A stretch of DNA of 47,233 bases from Alkalibacterium sp. MB6 (GTDB lineage: Bacteria > Bacillota > Bacilli > Lactobacillales > Carnobacteriaceae_A). The position numbers and the translations under genes were made by a program. Shown in pieces: positions 32,107 through 40,244 of the stretch (positions are counted from its first letter, which is position 1; every line of letters starts with the position of its first letter). Below the pieces are notes generated by a model that saw only the letters and a program-made list of their open reading frames with translations, was not told the DNA's origin and did no database searches. Location of the stretch: NCBI RefSeq assembly GCF_009935905.1, contig NZ_PREX01000021.1:1-47233 (forward strand), in the 5' to 3' direction.

Positions 32107-32439
32107 ATAAAAAAGTGTGAGAGATGAAAGGTGTGAAGGAATGGATTTTTATTTAACCCAAAAGTTACGAAAAAGATTTATTAAAACTGAAAAAGTGATG
32201 GGGCAGTCAATTGAGGATGCTCAGTTAATTGAAAAGACTGAAACAAAGACAGATCCATTTTATCACTGGCATGGAACGCTATCAGAAATAGGGCACGATG
32301 AACTATTTATCTTTACGCACAACACGACAGGGATGACTCTCACGTTTTTAAATCTGGTTGAAGATGAATTAATTGAATTTATTGACTTATTCGAAGAAGG
32401 GTTGACCCAGTTGCTGTCGCGATTTGGTTTCCCTGAACA
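32107..32439 (+). repeat. Direct repeat, copy 1, flanking the integrated plasmid
   Basis: Matches 38147-38480 with about six mismatches and one single-A length difference. It covers the leader and first ~100 codons of the gene at 32141. Identity falls off sharply after CCCTGAACA. The repeats are 6,041 nt apart. Confidence 0.88.
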
Positions 32440-32764
32440 CGCCATCAATCAATACACTCAATCGATTGCTGGTCATAGACTGACTAAAGCAACAGATATG
32501 AAAAAAATCGGGAAAAAATCAATCGTTCACGCTACATTAGGTCGGTTTACTCATCTGATTGATGAACATGGACTAGCAAACATTCGTGAGTTAAGGAGAT
32601 TTGTCAGAACTCGTGGGGCTGAACATAATTTGCCTAGCATGAAGATAATAAACTCTGTTTTGCGGTCGCATACTGGATTGATTAGATTGTATTTCGATGC
32701 TGTTTATCAAGAAAGGAAATATGGTCGAGGCGATTTTGACAAAGAAACAGGCGAATTAAAATGA
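32141..32764 (+). CDS. Truncated DUF6933-like protein with replaced C-terminus
   Basis: 207 residues. Positions 1-~142 are the DUF6933-like domain and are nearly identical to the protein at 38182 for the first ~100 residues, then about 80% similar up to LGRFTHLIDE. The pRiA4b ORF-3 half (about 240 residues) is missing. In its place is a 65-residue tail, HGLANIRELRRFVRTRGAEH...YGRGDFDKETGELK, of no family I recognise. ATG 32141 is chosen by alignment with the 38182 copy. It may be a fusion left by recombination; whether it works is doubtful. Confidence 0.7.
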   Translation: MDFYLTQKLRKRFIKTEKVMGQSIEDAQLIEKTETKTDPFYHWHGTLSEIGHDELFIFTHNTTGMTLTFLNLVEDELIEFIDLFEEGLTQLLSRFGFPEHAINQYTQSIAGHRLTKATDMKKIGKKSIVHATLGRFTHLIDEHGLANIRELRRFVRTRGAEHNLPSMKIINSVLRSHTGLIRLYFDAVYQERKYGRGDFDKETGELK

Positions 32765-32786
32765 CAAAAAAAAGGAGGTAGATTGA

Positions 32787-33002
32787 ATGATTACTAGAGA
32801 AGATGAGGCGAATTTCCCCGATTTTAAAACAGTGTTGGAAGCAAAACAATATTTTAGAAAACGCTATGGTAAAAGTTATCGTGAAGGTGACCGTGAGCGA
32901 TTAGACGAAAATCATATTTGCTATTTTGACGAAGTTGATTATCAACCCGTTCAAATTTCTGTTTTTGATGATGGATCGGTTTTAGTTCATGTGGTTTATT
33001 GA
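32787..33002 (+). CDS. Small hypothetical protein
   Basis: 71 residues, acidic with mixed charge, with no membrane helix or signal. It begins MITREDEANFPDFKTVLEAKQ and ends in a beta-rich stretch (YQPVQISVFDDGSVLVHVVY). AAAGGAGG lies 10 nt before ATG 32787, a strong argument for translation. It follows the truncated DUF6933 gene by 22 nt, so the two may be one transcript. No family recognised. Confidence 0.6.
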   Translation: MITREDEANFPDFKTVLEAKQYFRKRYGKSYREGDRERLDENHICYFDEVDYQPVQISVFDDGSVLVHVVY

Positions 33003-33116
33003 GATAAAAAAGATATTCAACAAACGGGCCATTTAGTTGAAGATGGAGATCTCTTAACTTAAATTAAGATAGTCTTGAAACATATTAAGGATAACCGTAA
33101 ATCTGGAGGTATAACA

Positions 33117-33941
33117 TTGAAACCAATAAAGTTAAACGATTCTACAACAACATTTTTATCTACCTATAAGCTTTTTGAAGGAGATGAAATTCAGCAAGTC
33201 CAATTACAGCATCGATTAGACTTAGTAAAGGAATTCGGGATAAAGAAAGGTATGAGTATATTAGAAATTGGCTGTGGTCAAGGCGATACAACGGTAGCAT
33301 TAGCGGACGCAGTGGGGGAAGATGGAAAGGTTGTCGGAATTGATATTGCCAGTCGAAATTATGGAGAACCTTTGACTTTGGGACAGGCAACAGACTTGAT
33401 TAAAAAGTCTGTATTGGGAGAACGCATTACATTTAATTTTGAAACGGATTTTGACGCATTTGATTCAAACGAAGTATTTGATATAGCAGTGTTATCCCAC
33501 AGTTCTTGGTATTTCAAAAGTTCCGAGGAGTTATTCCGTTATTTTAAGAAACTGCGAAAAGTGGCTAAACGTATATGCTTTGCGGAATGGGATCTTGACT
33601 TTATAGACATAACCCAGCGTGCCCATTTTTGTGCAGCTTCCATTTTGGCCTTGTACTCTAACTTCGTAAACAATGATGGAAATATTCAAACCTTGTTTCA
33701 CAAAGTACAAATTCAAGAGTTGCTTGAAAAGGCAAATTTCCATATCGAAAAGCAAAGTACCGTCAATGCTATGTATTTGCAGGATGCAGAGTGGGAAAAA
33801 GGTTATGCGAATAGTATTCGTAAAGAGTTCAACGAATCTCCCCAAAGAATACAATCAATGGTCAACTGTTACTATGAACTGATGAATGGCTCAAATGACA
33901 ATGTGCAATCATTAAATAGTTTCATCATATGTGCAAGATGA
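33117..33941 (+). CDS. Class I SAM-dependent methyltransferase
   Basis: 274 residues with a Rossmann-type methyltransferase core: motif I MSILEIGCGQGDTTVALA, then GKVVGIDIAS and FDIAVLSHSSWYF. The C-terminal ~100 residues are helical (FHKVQIQELLEKANFHIEKQ). The substrate is unknown. TTG 33117 is taken as the start because GGAGG lies 7 nt before it; an earlier TTG (33075) lacks such a site. It lies on the left of the integrated plasmid and could be cargo or chromosomal. Confidence 0.78.
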   Translation: MKPIKLNDSTTTFLSTYKLFEGDEIQQVQLQHRLDLVKEFGIKKGMSILEIGCGQGDTTVALADAVGEDGKVVGIDIASRNYGEPLTLGQATDLIKKSVLGERITFNFETDFDAFDSNEVFDIAVLSHSSWYFKSSEELFRYFKKLRKVAKRICFAEWDLDFIDITQRAHFCAASILALYSNFVNNDGNIQTLFHKVQIQELLEKANFHIEKQSTVNAMYLQDAEWEKGYANSIRKEFNESPQRIQSMVNCYYELMNGSNDNVQSLNSFIICAR

Positions 33942-34075
33942 TTTAATTAATAAAAGCCTGTAAACTCAGGATTGATGCGACATTAAGTTGACTTCTACCT
34001 ATTACACAAAAGGGCGCGATTGCGGAAGATCGGAAGGAGCTGGGAATAAACTATTAGGAGTACCTAAATAATCAT

Positions 34076-34235
34076 AAAAACACGAACAGTCATCCTTAAA
34101 GAGCGGTGGGACCGTTCTGAGCCAAGGTCTCAGAACTAGCTTTACTACTCTCTTAGTACGCATCATAGATGCTACAAAGAGATGTACGTAAAGTCGTCCT
34201 TTTACACCGCTAATGATGATTGTTCGTGTTTTTTT
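34076..34235 (+). other. Highly structured 160-nt element (candidate sso or structured RNA)
   Basis: The outer arms AAAAACACGAACAGTCATC (34076-34094) and the complementary stretch ending TTCGTGTTTTTTT (34215-34235) pair over 19 bp with one G.T. Inside are GCGGTG with CACCGC, hairpin TTCTGAG/CTCAGAA, CTTTAC with GTAAAG, CTCTT with AAGAG, and hairpin GCATC/GATGC. A T-run follows. Its place just before oriT-mob suits a single-strand origin. The nested helices and T-run also suit a transcribed RNA. No known sso motif was recognised. Confidence 0.5.
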
Positions 34236-34610
34236 AGCCTACTTGATTTAATGAGACTTATTTCCCAGTCCCTTTTTTATTTTTTCTTCGGCCAAAAGTG
34301 AAACTTGCTGCAGAAGAAAAAACGTGGCAATTGTCAACGGTAAATGTCTGACTGGAGCGCCAGCGGAAGGAATTTAAGGAGTTGACAATTTCGCTATACC
34401 CGAACCCTCTTGGCTCGTCAAAAGGCAACACCTTTTGACCTGCCAACCGGCGAGGGAGCCCCCTCAAAAAGTGAGGGGGTTGGGGGAGCTTTTTGGAGGG
34501 GGTTAAGGGAGAACTTCTCCCTTGCGGTGTGGCAGCGCCACGGTCTTTTCTTTTCATGCGAAAGCATGCGGCGGTAGCCGAATAGCCCCCTGGCAAGGCA
34601 CACCTTTACG

Positions 34611-34642
34611 CATGTAAAGTATAGCGTGTTATACTTTACATG
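34611..34642 (+). other. oriT: MobV-type origin of transfer (oriT)
   Basis: A perfect 13-bp inverted repeat, CATGTAAAGTATA and TATACTTTACATG, surrounds GCGTGT. The sequence TAGCGTG-TTATAC matches the pMV158 nick region TAGTGTG/TTA apart from one base, so the predicted nick is after G34628. It lies 56 nt before mob, as in the family. Confidence 0.82.
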
Positions 34643-34697
34643 GAAGTTGACCGAAAACAGGTACACCTTTGTACCCGAAAAATTGGGGCTGATATAG

Positions 34698-35915
34698 ATG
34701 AGTTTTGCTATCTGCAGAATGCAAAAAATGAAATCACATGACTTAAAAGGAATCCAATTTCACAATCAAAGAGAACGTGAAAGTAAAACGAATTCCGATA
34801 TTGATAAAGAGCGTTCACATGAAAATTATGATTTCGTAAACGATGAAAATATTGATTATAACGAGCGAGTAAAAGAGATTATTGAATCGCAAAAAACAGG
34901 ATCGAGGAAAACCCGAAAAGATGCAGTGCTGGTAAATGAGTTGCTCGTAACGTCGGACCGAGATTTTTTTGAGCGACTAGATCCAGTTGAGCAAAAACGA
35001 TTTTTTGAAGAAAGTTTTAAATTATTTTCAGAGAGATATGGTGAGCAAAATATTGCTTATGCGACTGTTCATAATGACGAAAAAACGCCCCATTTACATA
35101 TCGGAGTCGTGCCAATGCGTGACGGCAAACTTCAAGGGAAAAACGTTTTTAATCGTGCTGAATTACTTTGGATGCAGGATAAATTTCCAGAGCATATGCA
35201 GAAGCTTGGCTTTGATTTGGAACGTGGGGAAAAAGGTTCTGACCGTCAACATATCGAAACCACCAAATATAAAAAGCAGACATTGGAAAAAGAAATTGAT
35301 TTTCTAGAAAAAAATATTGTGACCAAAAAAGATGAATTGACTGCATTCATCGGGAAAGTGGAATCTGATTTAACCGTTCCAGCGAAGCGGCAAACGAAAA
35401 ATGTTGAAGTGTCAACTGGTAAAAAAAAATTTATTTGGCAAGGAAAAAACAAAAACGGTAAAAAAACCAACTGAAAATGTTATTATTTCGCGAACTGATT
35501 ATAAAAATTTGTCGCTGCTGCACAGGATAATGAAAAGTTGAAAATCCATTTAAAACAGGTACTGAATACTGATATGGCTAAAGAAAATAGGGGTTTACGT
35601 GAAAACCATGAAGTGCTGAGAGGAAAATACAATGATCTTGTTCACCGATTCAATGGAATGGTGGAGGATCATAACGAGTTGGTTCAAGAAAATAAATCGT
35701 TAAAAGCTCGTGTGAGCGATTTGAAGCGAGAAATCGGTTTTGTATATAAAAGTGCTAAAGATTTTTTAGAAGAGCGTATAAGCGGTCTGAGCGCCTTCAG
35801 AAGCGCTTTTAAAGATTTAGTAGATAAAGTAAAGGAGAAAACTCCTGGAAGCGAATTTGAGCGGTTACACAAGCGTGAGCGACGTCTTGAACAGAATCGG
35901 GAAATGGAAAGATGA
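34698..35915 (+). pseudogene. mob: MobV/Pre-type relaxase, broken by two frameshifts
   Basis: The first 258 codons (34698-35474) carry the relaxase domain: MSFAICRMQKMKSHDLKGIQFHNQRE, and the metal-binding motif VHNDEKTPHLHIGVVPM. The frame breaks near 35460-35470 in a run of A residues. A second frame reads PTENVIISRTDYKNLS, and another break near 35510 leads into AAAQDNEKLK and the coiled-coil C-terminus (KENRGLRENHEVLRGKY) ending at 35915. So the N-terminal catalytic part might still be made as a short protein, but the full relaxase is not encoded. The codons match plasmid relatives, not the host genes around. Confidence 0.85.
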
Positions 35916-36005
35916 AAAATGCCTGTAAAGGTGTTTTTCATCTTTTTGTTTTGGGTTTTATTTTTGGGTTTTTGGGTCTTGGTTTTTGGGTGGGAGCGGA
36001 AAAAA

Positions 36006-36028
36006 GGGGGGACTACTACGACCCCCCC
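36006..36028 (+). other. pMV158-family double-strand origin nick hairpin (dso)
   Basis: GGGGGG (36006-36011) and CCCCCCC (36022-36028) hold a loop containing TACTACG-AC (36014-36022), the nick sequence known for RepB of the pMV158 family. The predicted nick is after G36020. Downstream, CGGCGGAAAAGTCG recalls part of the RepB binding region. The IS now separates it from copG. Confidence 0.82.
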
Positions 36029-36208
36029 TTTAAGTGCCGAGTGCCAATTTCGGCGGAAAAGTCGCACGAAGCCAGGTGGGGCAAGGGTTTGTGGCGGCGA
36101 GTTTTCGGGTTTTGTATGGTTTTTGTTGCATTCAATGCGTAGTTTAGTTACACTCAAATTAAGCGATTGGGTAACTCCCAATAATCTATGAAAAACTATG
36201 TTTTTCAA

Positions 36209-37935
36209 AACTCTCGTTGCTCTTCTGATGATTCCTGTCGATCAAGGTAATATAATCCAATCAATGTCTGGATTAAATAGCTTTATAACAGACCCAGTAA
36301 AGCAACGAGAAGTATAAGAAGGCATGTTTAAAAAACTTCGTTTTTTGAAGTTTTTCGAGATATGTAAAATCAGTTATACAATATTAGTCCTGGTACTGTA
36401 GAACACTGTTCCCGAAAGATAATAAACGGATCCACTTGTCGGGCATTGTTTTCGCATCATCATGGACAAATGGGATCCTCACAGGAACTTCGCCATCTAA
36501 TGACTGATGCGGACGCAGAAAGTTGAAACAGGCAGTAAAGCAGGCAACGTGAGCACGTGCACCGTTTTGCGATTTAAATCCATGGGTTCCACGGTAATTC
36601 CCTTTATAAGTCCGGTTCAAGCGTTCAATAATTTGTTTAAGTGGGCGATACTGTCTAGAGATCTCATCTTGGTTGGTTAAGCCTATGACCTGAGTGATAT
36701 CGAAGTTCAAATCATGTTGGGCTAGGAAATGCTGCGCCAGTTTATAAATGGGGTTCCCATCAACGATGAGGTTCAAATCCTCAGGGATTTCACTGGCTAT
36801 ATAGTGGTCAAGCACATCATGAATGGCCCTGATTGCTAATTCAGTATTGCGTTTGTCAGACACTCTTTGGGATAAGATGATTTTATTCTTTGCATCGAAG
36901 AAGTAACAGATATAGTGCCATTTTTTCCCGACACGGATGTAGGTCTCGTCTCCACAAATCTGATCAGAAAGATCATAGGGGTAATGTTGCGTAAGGGTAT
37001 AAAGTTGAGCCCCTGCTGCTGCCGCATAGTTTAATATCGTCTGTCTTCCAATCTTTACTCCATGTATGTCGTAGATTAACGCGGCTACCTTGGGTGCAGG
37101 CAGTCCGTAATTAACGTGGTAGGTCAGAATCTCACCTAATAATCGAGGTGAGGCATGAATGCGATTTAAGTCAACTGGCGATTCAATCAGTCCATAGGAC
37201 TTGATGTCTTCGAGGTTAAGATGAAACTGGCGGTAGACATATCGTAACTTTAAGTAATACGGAGCGACGTTTTAAAGTTCCTTTTGCTCATCGCTCAACT
37301 GATTTAATGCCTGAAGATAATAAGGACAGGTGTTGTTTTTACACTTATAGATGTCGAATTCGGACCGTTGTTTAATCTTCTCAAGACACTTTTCACAGTG
37401 AGGACATTTGAGAATGACATCTTTAGAATAACGATTTTTTTCGCTAAATAAAGTAGAACAAATCTTACACTGGTACTGTCCGAGAGTCCCGTTATTCTTA
37501 TAGAGATAGTCTTGGGGCGCATTACATTTGGCACAACGTATATTTTTGAAGAAGACTTGTATCGCCGAATGGGCTTGATCGGTTTACCTGAGTTTAAAGC
37601 TTGTTTTAGCAGACTTTTATAGTCCACCCGTTCAACTTTTACAACTTTCGGTGGATCATCAAGGGTCAATTTGTTGTAATCAAGATCTGTGATATCGGTC
37701 CCTTTAGATGGTCGATCTCCCTCATCTTCCAGCCAGGCAATATAATCATTCAAAAGTTGAATTAAATTGTTCTGCCACTTGATTTTATTAACTAAATACA
37801 TGATAATCTGAAGTAGATTAGGCATCTCTTTTCACTCCTTAAGTGATGAATGTTTGTTTTGGTGAACTTCATTTTATCAGATTAAGGGGGGAAGAGGTGC
37901 CTTTTTGCATTTCAATTGATAGAGCAACGATAGTT
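36209..37935 (-). mobile_element. Insertion sequence with a disrupted DDE transposase
   Basis: Terminal inverted repeats: AACTCTCGTTGCTCT at 36209-36223, and AGAGCAACGATAGTT at 37921-37935 (its complement with one change). Length is about 1.73 kb. No clear target duplication was seen. It interrupts the plasmid between dso and copG. The left end also contains an internal inverted copy of the end sequence, AAAGCAACGAGAAG near 36300-36313. Confidence 0.72.
36384..37825 (-). pseudogene. DDE transposase with N-terminal zinc ribbons, frameshift and stop
   Basis: Starts at 37825 after AAGGAG. After about 88 codons the frame must slip by one base near 37545-37560 (in CTTCAAAAATATACG) to continue as NIRCAKCNAPQDYLYKN, followed by paired CxxC motifs. 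A TAA at 37274-37272 interrupts again after LSDEQKEL. The rest is open to 36384: GDETYIRVGKKWHYICYF (first D), LIVDGNPIY (second D) and QIIERLNRTYKGNYRGTHGF (E). The DDE triad and tail resemble the IS6-like style of DDE proteins, but the exact IS family is not named here. The stop makes an intact product unlikely. Confidence 0.8.
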
Positions 37936-38000
37936 GCATTAAAATAGCACGAAAAAACAAAAAAATTGGTAAGTACTAGCGATTGTTAGGAGGTTATGAA

Positions 38001-38150
38001 ATGGAAAAAAAGAAAAAAAGATTAACGATTACTTTGGCGGAATCTGTACTAGATGACCTAGAAAAAATGGCTAAAGAAAAAGGTCTATCTAAATCCGCAT
38101 TAATCACAATTGCTCTAGGAGAATATAAGAAAGGGCAAAAATGGGCATAA
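38001..38150 (+). CDS. copG: CopG-type plasmid copy-number repressor (ribbon-helix-helix)
   Basis: 49 residues reading KKRLTITLAESVLDDLEKMA and then KEKGLSKSALITIALGEYKK. This is close to CopG of pMV158 over its whole length. The first strand (RLTITLA) enters the DNA groove and the two helices form the dimer. TTAGGAGG lies 7-8 nt before ATG 38001. In pMV158 CopG represses the copG-repB promoter; here repB is missing, so the protein is an orphan repressor. Its stop codon falls inside the direct repeat starting at 38147. Confidence 0.88.
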   Translation: MEKKKKRLTITLAESVLDDLEKMAKEKGLSKSALITIALGEYKKGQKWA

Positions 38151-38480
38151 AAAAAGCGCGAGAGATGAGAGGTGTGAGGGAATGGATTTTTATTTAACCC
38201 AAAAGTTACGAAAAAGATTTTTTAAAACTGAAAAAGTGATGGGGCAGTCAATTGAAGATGCTCAGTTAATTGAAAAGACTGAAACAAAGACAGATCCATT
38301 TTATCACTGGCATGGAACGCTATCAGAAATAGGGCACGATGAACTATTTATCTTTACGCACAACACGACAGGGATGACTCTCACGTTTTTAAATCTGGTT
38401 GAAGATGAATTAATTGAATTTATTGACTTATTCGAAGAAGGGTTGACCCAGTTGCTGTCGCGATTTGGTTTCCCTGAACA
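38147..38480 (+). repeat. Direct repeat, copy 2, flanking the integrated plasmid
   Basis: Partner of 32107-32439. It begins at the end of copG (CATAAAAAA) and runs through the first ~100 codons of the gene at 38182. Confidence 0.88.
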
Positions 38481-39324
38481 TATTATTAGTCAATATACTC
38501 AGTCGGTTAATGGCCATAGATTAACTAAAGCGACAGACATGAAAAAAATCGGAAAAAATTCAATTGTTCAAGCTGCATTAGGTCGTTTCACTGATTTGAT
38601 TGATGAAGACTATCTTACTCAAGAGGCGTTATCTTATGCACTCTCTTCTCTAAAAAGCCATGCGGATGGTCACGATGAGTCAAGGTTAACTCATTTTTAT
38701 AATGAATGGGTGAAGACATTTGGCCCTATACAGTTAACTATTCCAATGGCTGAATGTGAAATAAGATTGAAATTAGAGCATCAAAAAGACAGTATTCGAT
38801 TAATCCACACGCCATTAAATCTTCCATTTGGAGCGTTACATGAGATTATTCAAACCGTATTTCTGTGGGAAAACAGTCATTTTTATCAATTTGTTTTAGA
38901 CGATGGTTCGAGACTCACTAGTTCTAGGCAGATTGCCGAGATGGAATACTATGCCATAAGCGAGGACAGGCAGTTGTTTTCAGGAGACACGACCTTTCTC
39001 TCAGACGTTTTATCGACTGAAGATAATAGAAAACTGACTTATGTATATGACTTTGGCGATAATTGGGAACATTCGATTACCATTCGAAAAGTTTGGGTAT
39101 CCTCTGAAGCCGTGCCTCCTAAATTACTTATGATGATGGGTAATCCGGTTCCAGAAAATAGTGGCGGACCTGATGGTTATAAGTATATGATGGACGTCAT
39201 AAATGATCCAGAGCATGAGAATCATGAGCAATTAAAAGAATGGCTCAGCGACTACATTCCTCGCTTATACAGTCAGAATACTGTTGAAGCGATTAATTTG
39301 CAGCTTGACTATAAATTTAAATAA
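38182..39324 (+). CDS. DUF6933-like / pRiA4b ORF-3-like two-domain protein
   Basis: 380 residues with the same architecture as the protein at 2211. An N-terminal DUF6933-like region (MDFYLTQKLRKRF; FYHWHGTLSEIGHDELFIFTHN; 1-~145) is followed by a pRiA4b ORF-3 domain (about 190-375: LNLPFGALHEIIQTVFLWENSHFYQF; LTYVYDFGDNWEHSI; GGPDGYKYMMDVI). The two are only distantly alike outside these motifs. Its 5' third is almost identical to the truncated gene at 32141, a sign of recent recombination. No enzymatic role is established for the family. Confidence 0.76.
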   Translation: MDFYLTQKLRKRFFKTEKVMGQSIEDAQLIEKTETKTDPFYHWHGTLSEIGHDELFIFTHNTTGMTLTFLNLVEDELIEFIDLFEEGLTQLLSRFGFPEHIISQYTQSVNGHRLTKATDMKKIGKNSIVQAALGRFTDLIDEDYLTQEALSYALSSLKSHADGHDESRLTHFYNEWVKTFGPIQLTIPMAECEIRLKLEHQKDSIRLIHTPLNLPFGALHEIIQTVFLWENSHFYQFVLDDGSRLTSSRQIAEMEYYAISEDRQLFSGDTTFLSDVLSTEDNRKLTYVYDFGDNWEHSITIRKVWVSSEAVPPKLLMMMGNPVPENSGGPDGYKYMMDVINDPEHENHEQLKEWLSDYIPRLYSQNTVEAINLQLDYKFK

Positions 39325-39329
39325 GAGTC

Positions 39330-39371
39330 AACCTTACTTTTTGACGGTAATGTCATTAAGTAAGGTTTTTT
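39330..39371 (+). terminator. Terminator after the pRiA4b ORF-3-like gene
   Basis: AACCTTACTT (39330-39339) pairs with AAGTAAGGTT (39358-39367), followed by TTTT. Confidence 0.85.
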
Positions 39372-39373
39372 CT

Positions 39374-40182
39374 ATTCCCACTATTTTAACTAAGCAATGA
39401 TAGAGAAGTAATGTGTACACCCTTTAAAGTACCTGCTAAATGAAAGCATAAACGGGGAAACAATAGCTTGTATCCGATATTTATAAAGCATAAAATCTAT
39501 TCTTTATGTCAATAATGGATATTCTATATTTTTATTCATTTAGAGAAACTAGAGGCTACATTTTTTAAACATTAGAGTAAATAAAATGCTAAATTTAGGT
39601 TAGTTTAAGCTGTACCAATGTAATATTAGTTATAATACGTAACGAAATTGTAAGATTTACCTTTTGAAGGGTCAGATTTAACTTTATATAGTTAAATAAT
39701 ATTTATATGATGTAAAATAATAGTGGAATATCGAAGTGAAGCGTTGATATTAAAGGGTTTAGTTAATATTAGAGTAATATCTTTACTTGATTAAAAATGA
39801 GATTCGGCTTAGAATGTCATTAATCAAAGATTATTTCACAAAGGTATCGATTATTTCTCAGTTAGGAGAATGCCAAATGGAGCCACCTTTTATAACTTTA
39901 ATTCTGTATAATTTTATTTTTCCAAAAGCAGCATAAGAGGTCTTGTATAAAAATTGGACCTTATTAAACTTTATTCGCTTCACTAACCCTCTTGTTCAAC
40001 AAGAATCAAGGTACCTCAATTGAGGATTAGCGACGATTGTCACGGTATTATTATTTCGATGATAGTCCTTGCATACTCTCATCCTCCACTCCTAAAGAAA
40101 AAGTCTCAGACCTTGTTTACTGGTAAGAGTCCTCTTTCATGCAAGGTCCCTTTTTCACCTGTTTTTAGCATGTATCAATAAA
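39374..40182. other. Long AT-rich region without a gene
   Basis: About 800 nt with stops in all frames and no supported gene. Small dyads are seen, such as TCTTGTT/AACAAGA (about 39990-40005) and CCTCAATTGAGG (about 40013-40024), plus a hairpin GACCTTG/CAAGGTC near 40113-40148 followed by CCTTTTT. It may be the worn remains of a former gene or IS, but no similarity was recognised. Confidence 0.5.
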
Positions 40183-40231
40183 AAAAGTCACAGATTAGTC
40201 GGGAGACCATCCCAATTAATCTGTGACTTTT
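40183..40231 (-). terminator. Terminator of the GntR-family gene
   Basis: AAAAGTCACAGATTA (40183-40197) pairs with TAATCTGTGACTTTT (40217-40231), with an inner GGGA/TCCC. T-runs on both strands. Confidence 0.9.
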
Positions 40232-40244
40232 ATTCGCTTGTTAA

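Larger units (their letters stand above)
33942..38150 (+). mobile_element. Integrated pMV158-type rolling-circle plasmid remnant
   Basis: In order: a structured element (34076-34235), a GC-richer leader with several hairpins (34260-34610), MobV oriT (34611-34642), mob (34698-35915, broken), dso hairpin (36006-36028), an IS insertion (36209-37935) and copG (38001-38150). In pMV158 copG is followed by repB. Here repB is absent and the sequence switches, at the copG stop, into the direct repeat of 38147-38480. Left limit is approximate. Without repB it should not replicate on its own. Confidence 0.78.

Noticed and set aside
33942-34075. Gene between the methyltransferase and the structured element
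   Set aside because: No open frame of useful length and no start signals.
34258-34666. Minus-strand proline-rich frames in the mob leader
   Set aside because: This is the GC-richer, hairpin-filled plasmid leader; the frames have no supporting starts or similarity.
35912-36191. Two overlapping hydrophobic frames after mob
   Set aside because: They run through the dso nick hairpin and G/C tracts; composition explains their openness.
37540-37560. Programmed -1 frameshift in the IS transposase
   Set aside because: A run of A residues is present, but there is no standard slippery heptamer, and a later stop at 37274-37272 shows decay in any case.
39374-40182. tRNA, riboswitch or degraded transposase
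   Set aside because: No cloverleaf or aptamer motif was recognised and no protein similarity was seen in any frame.
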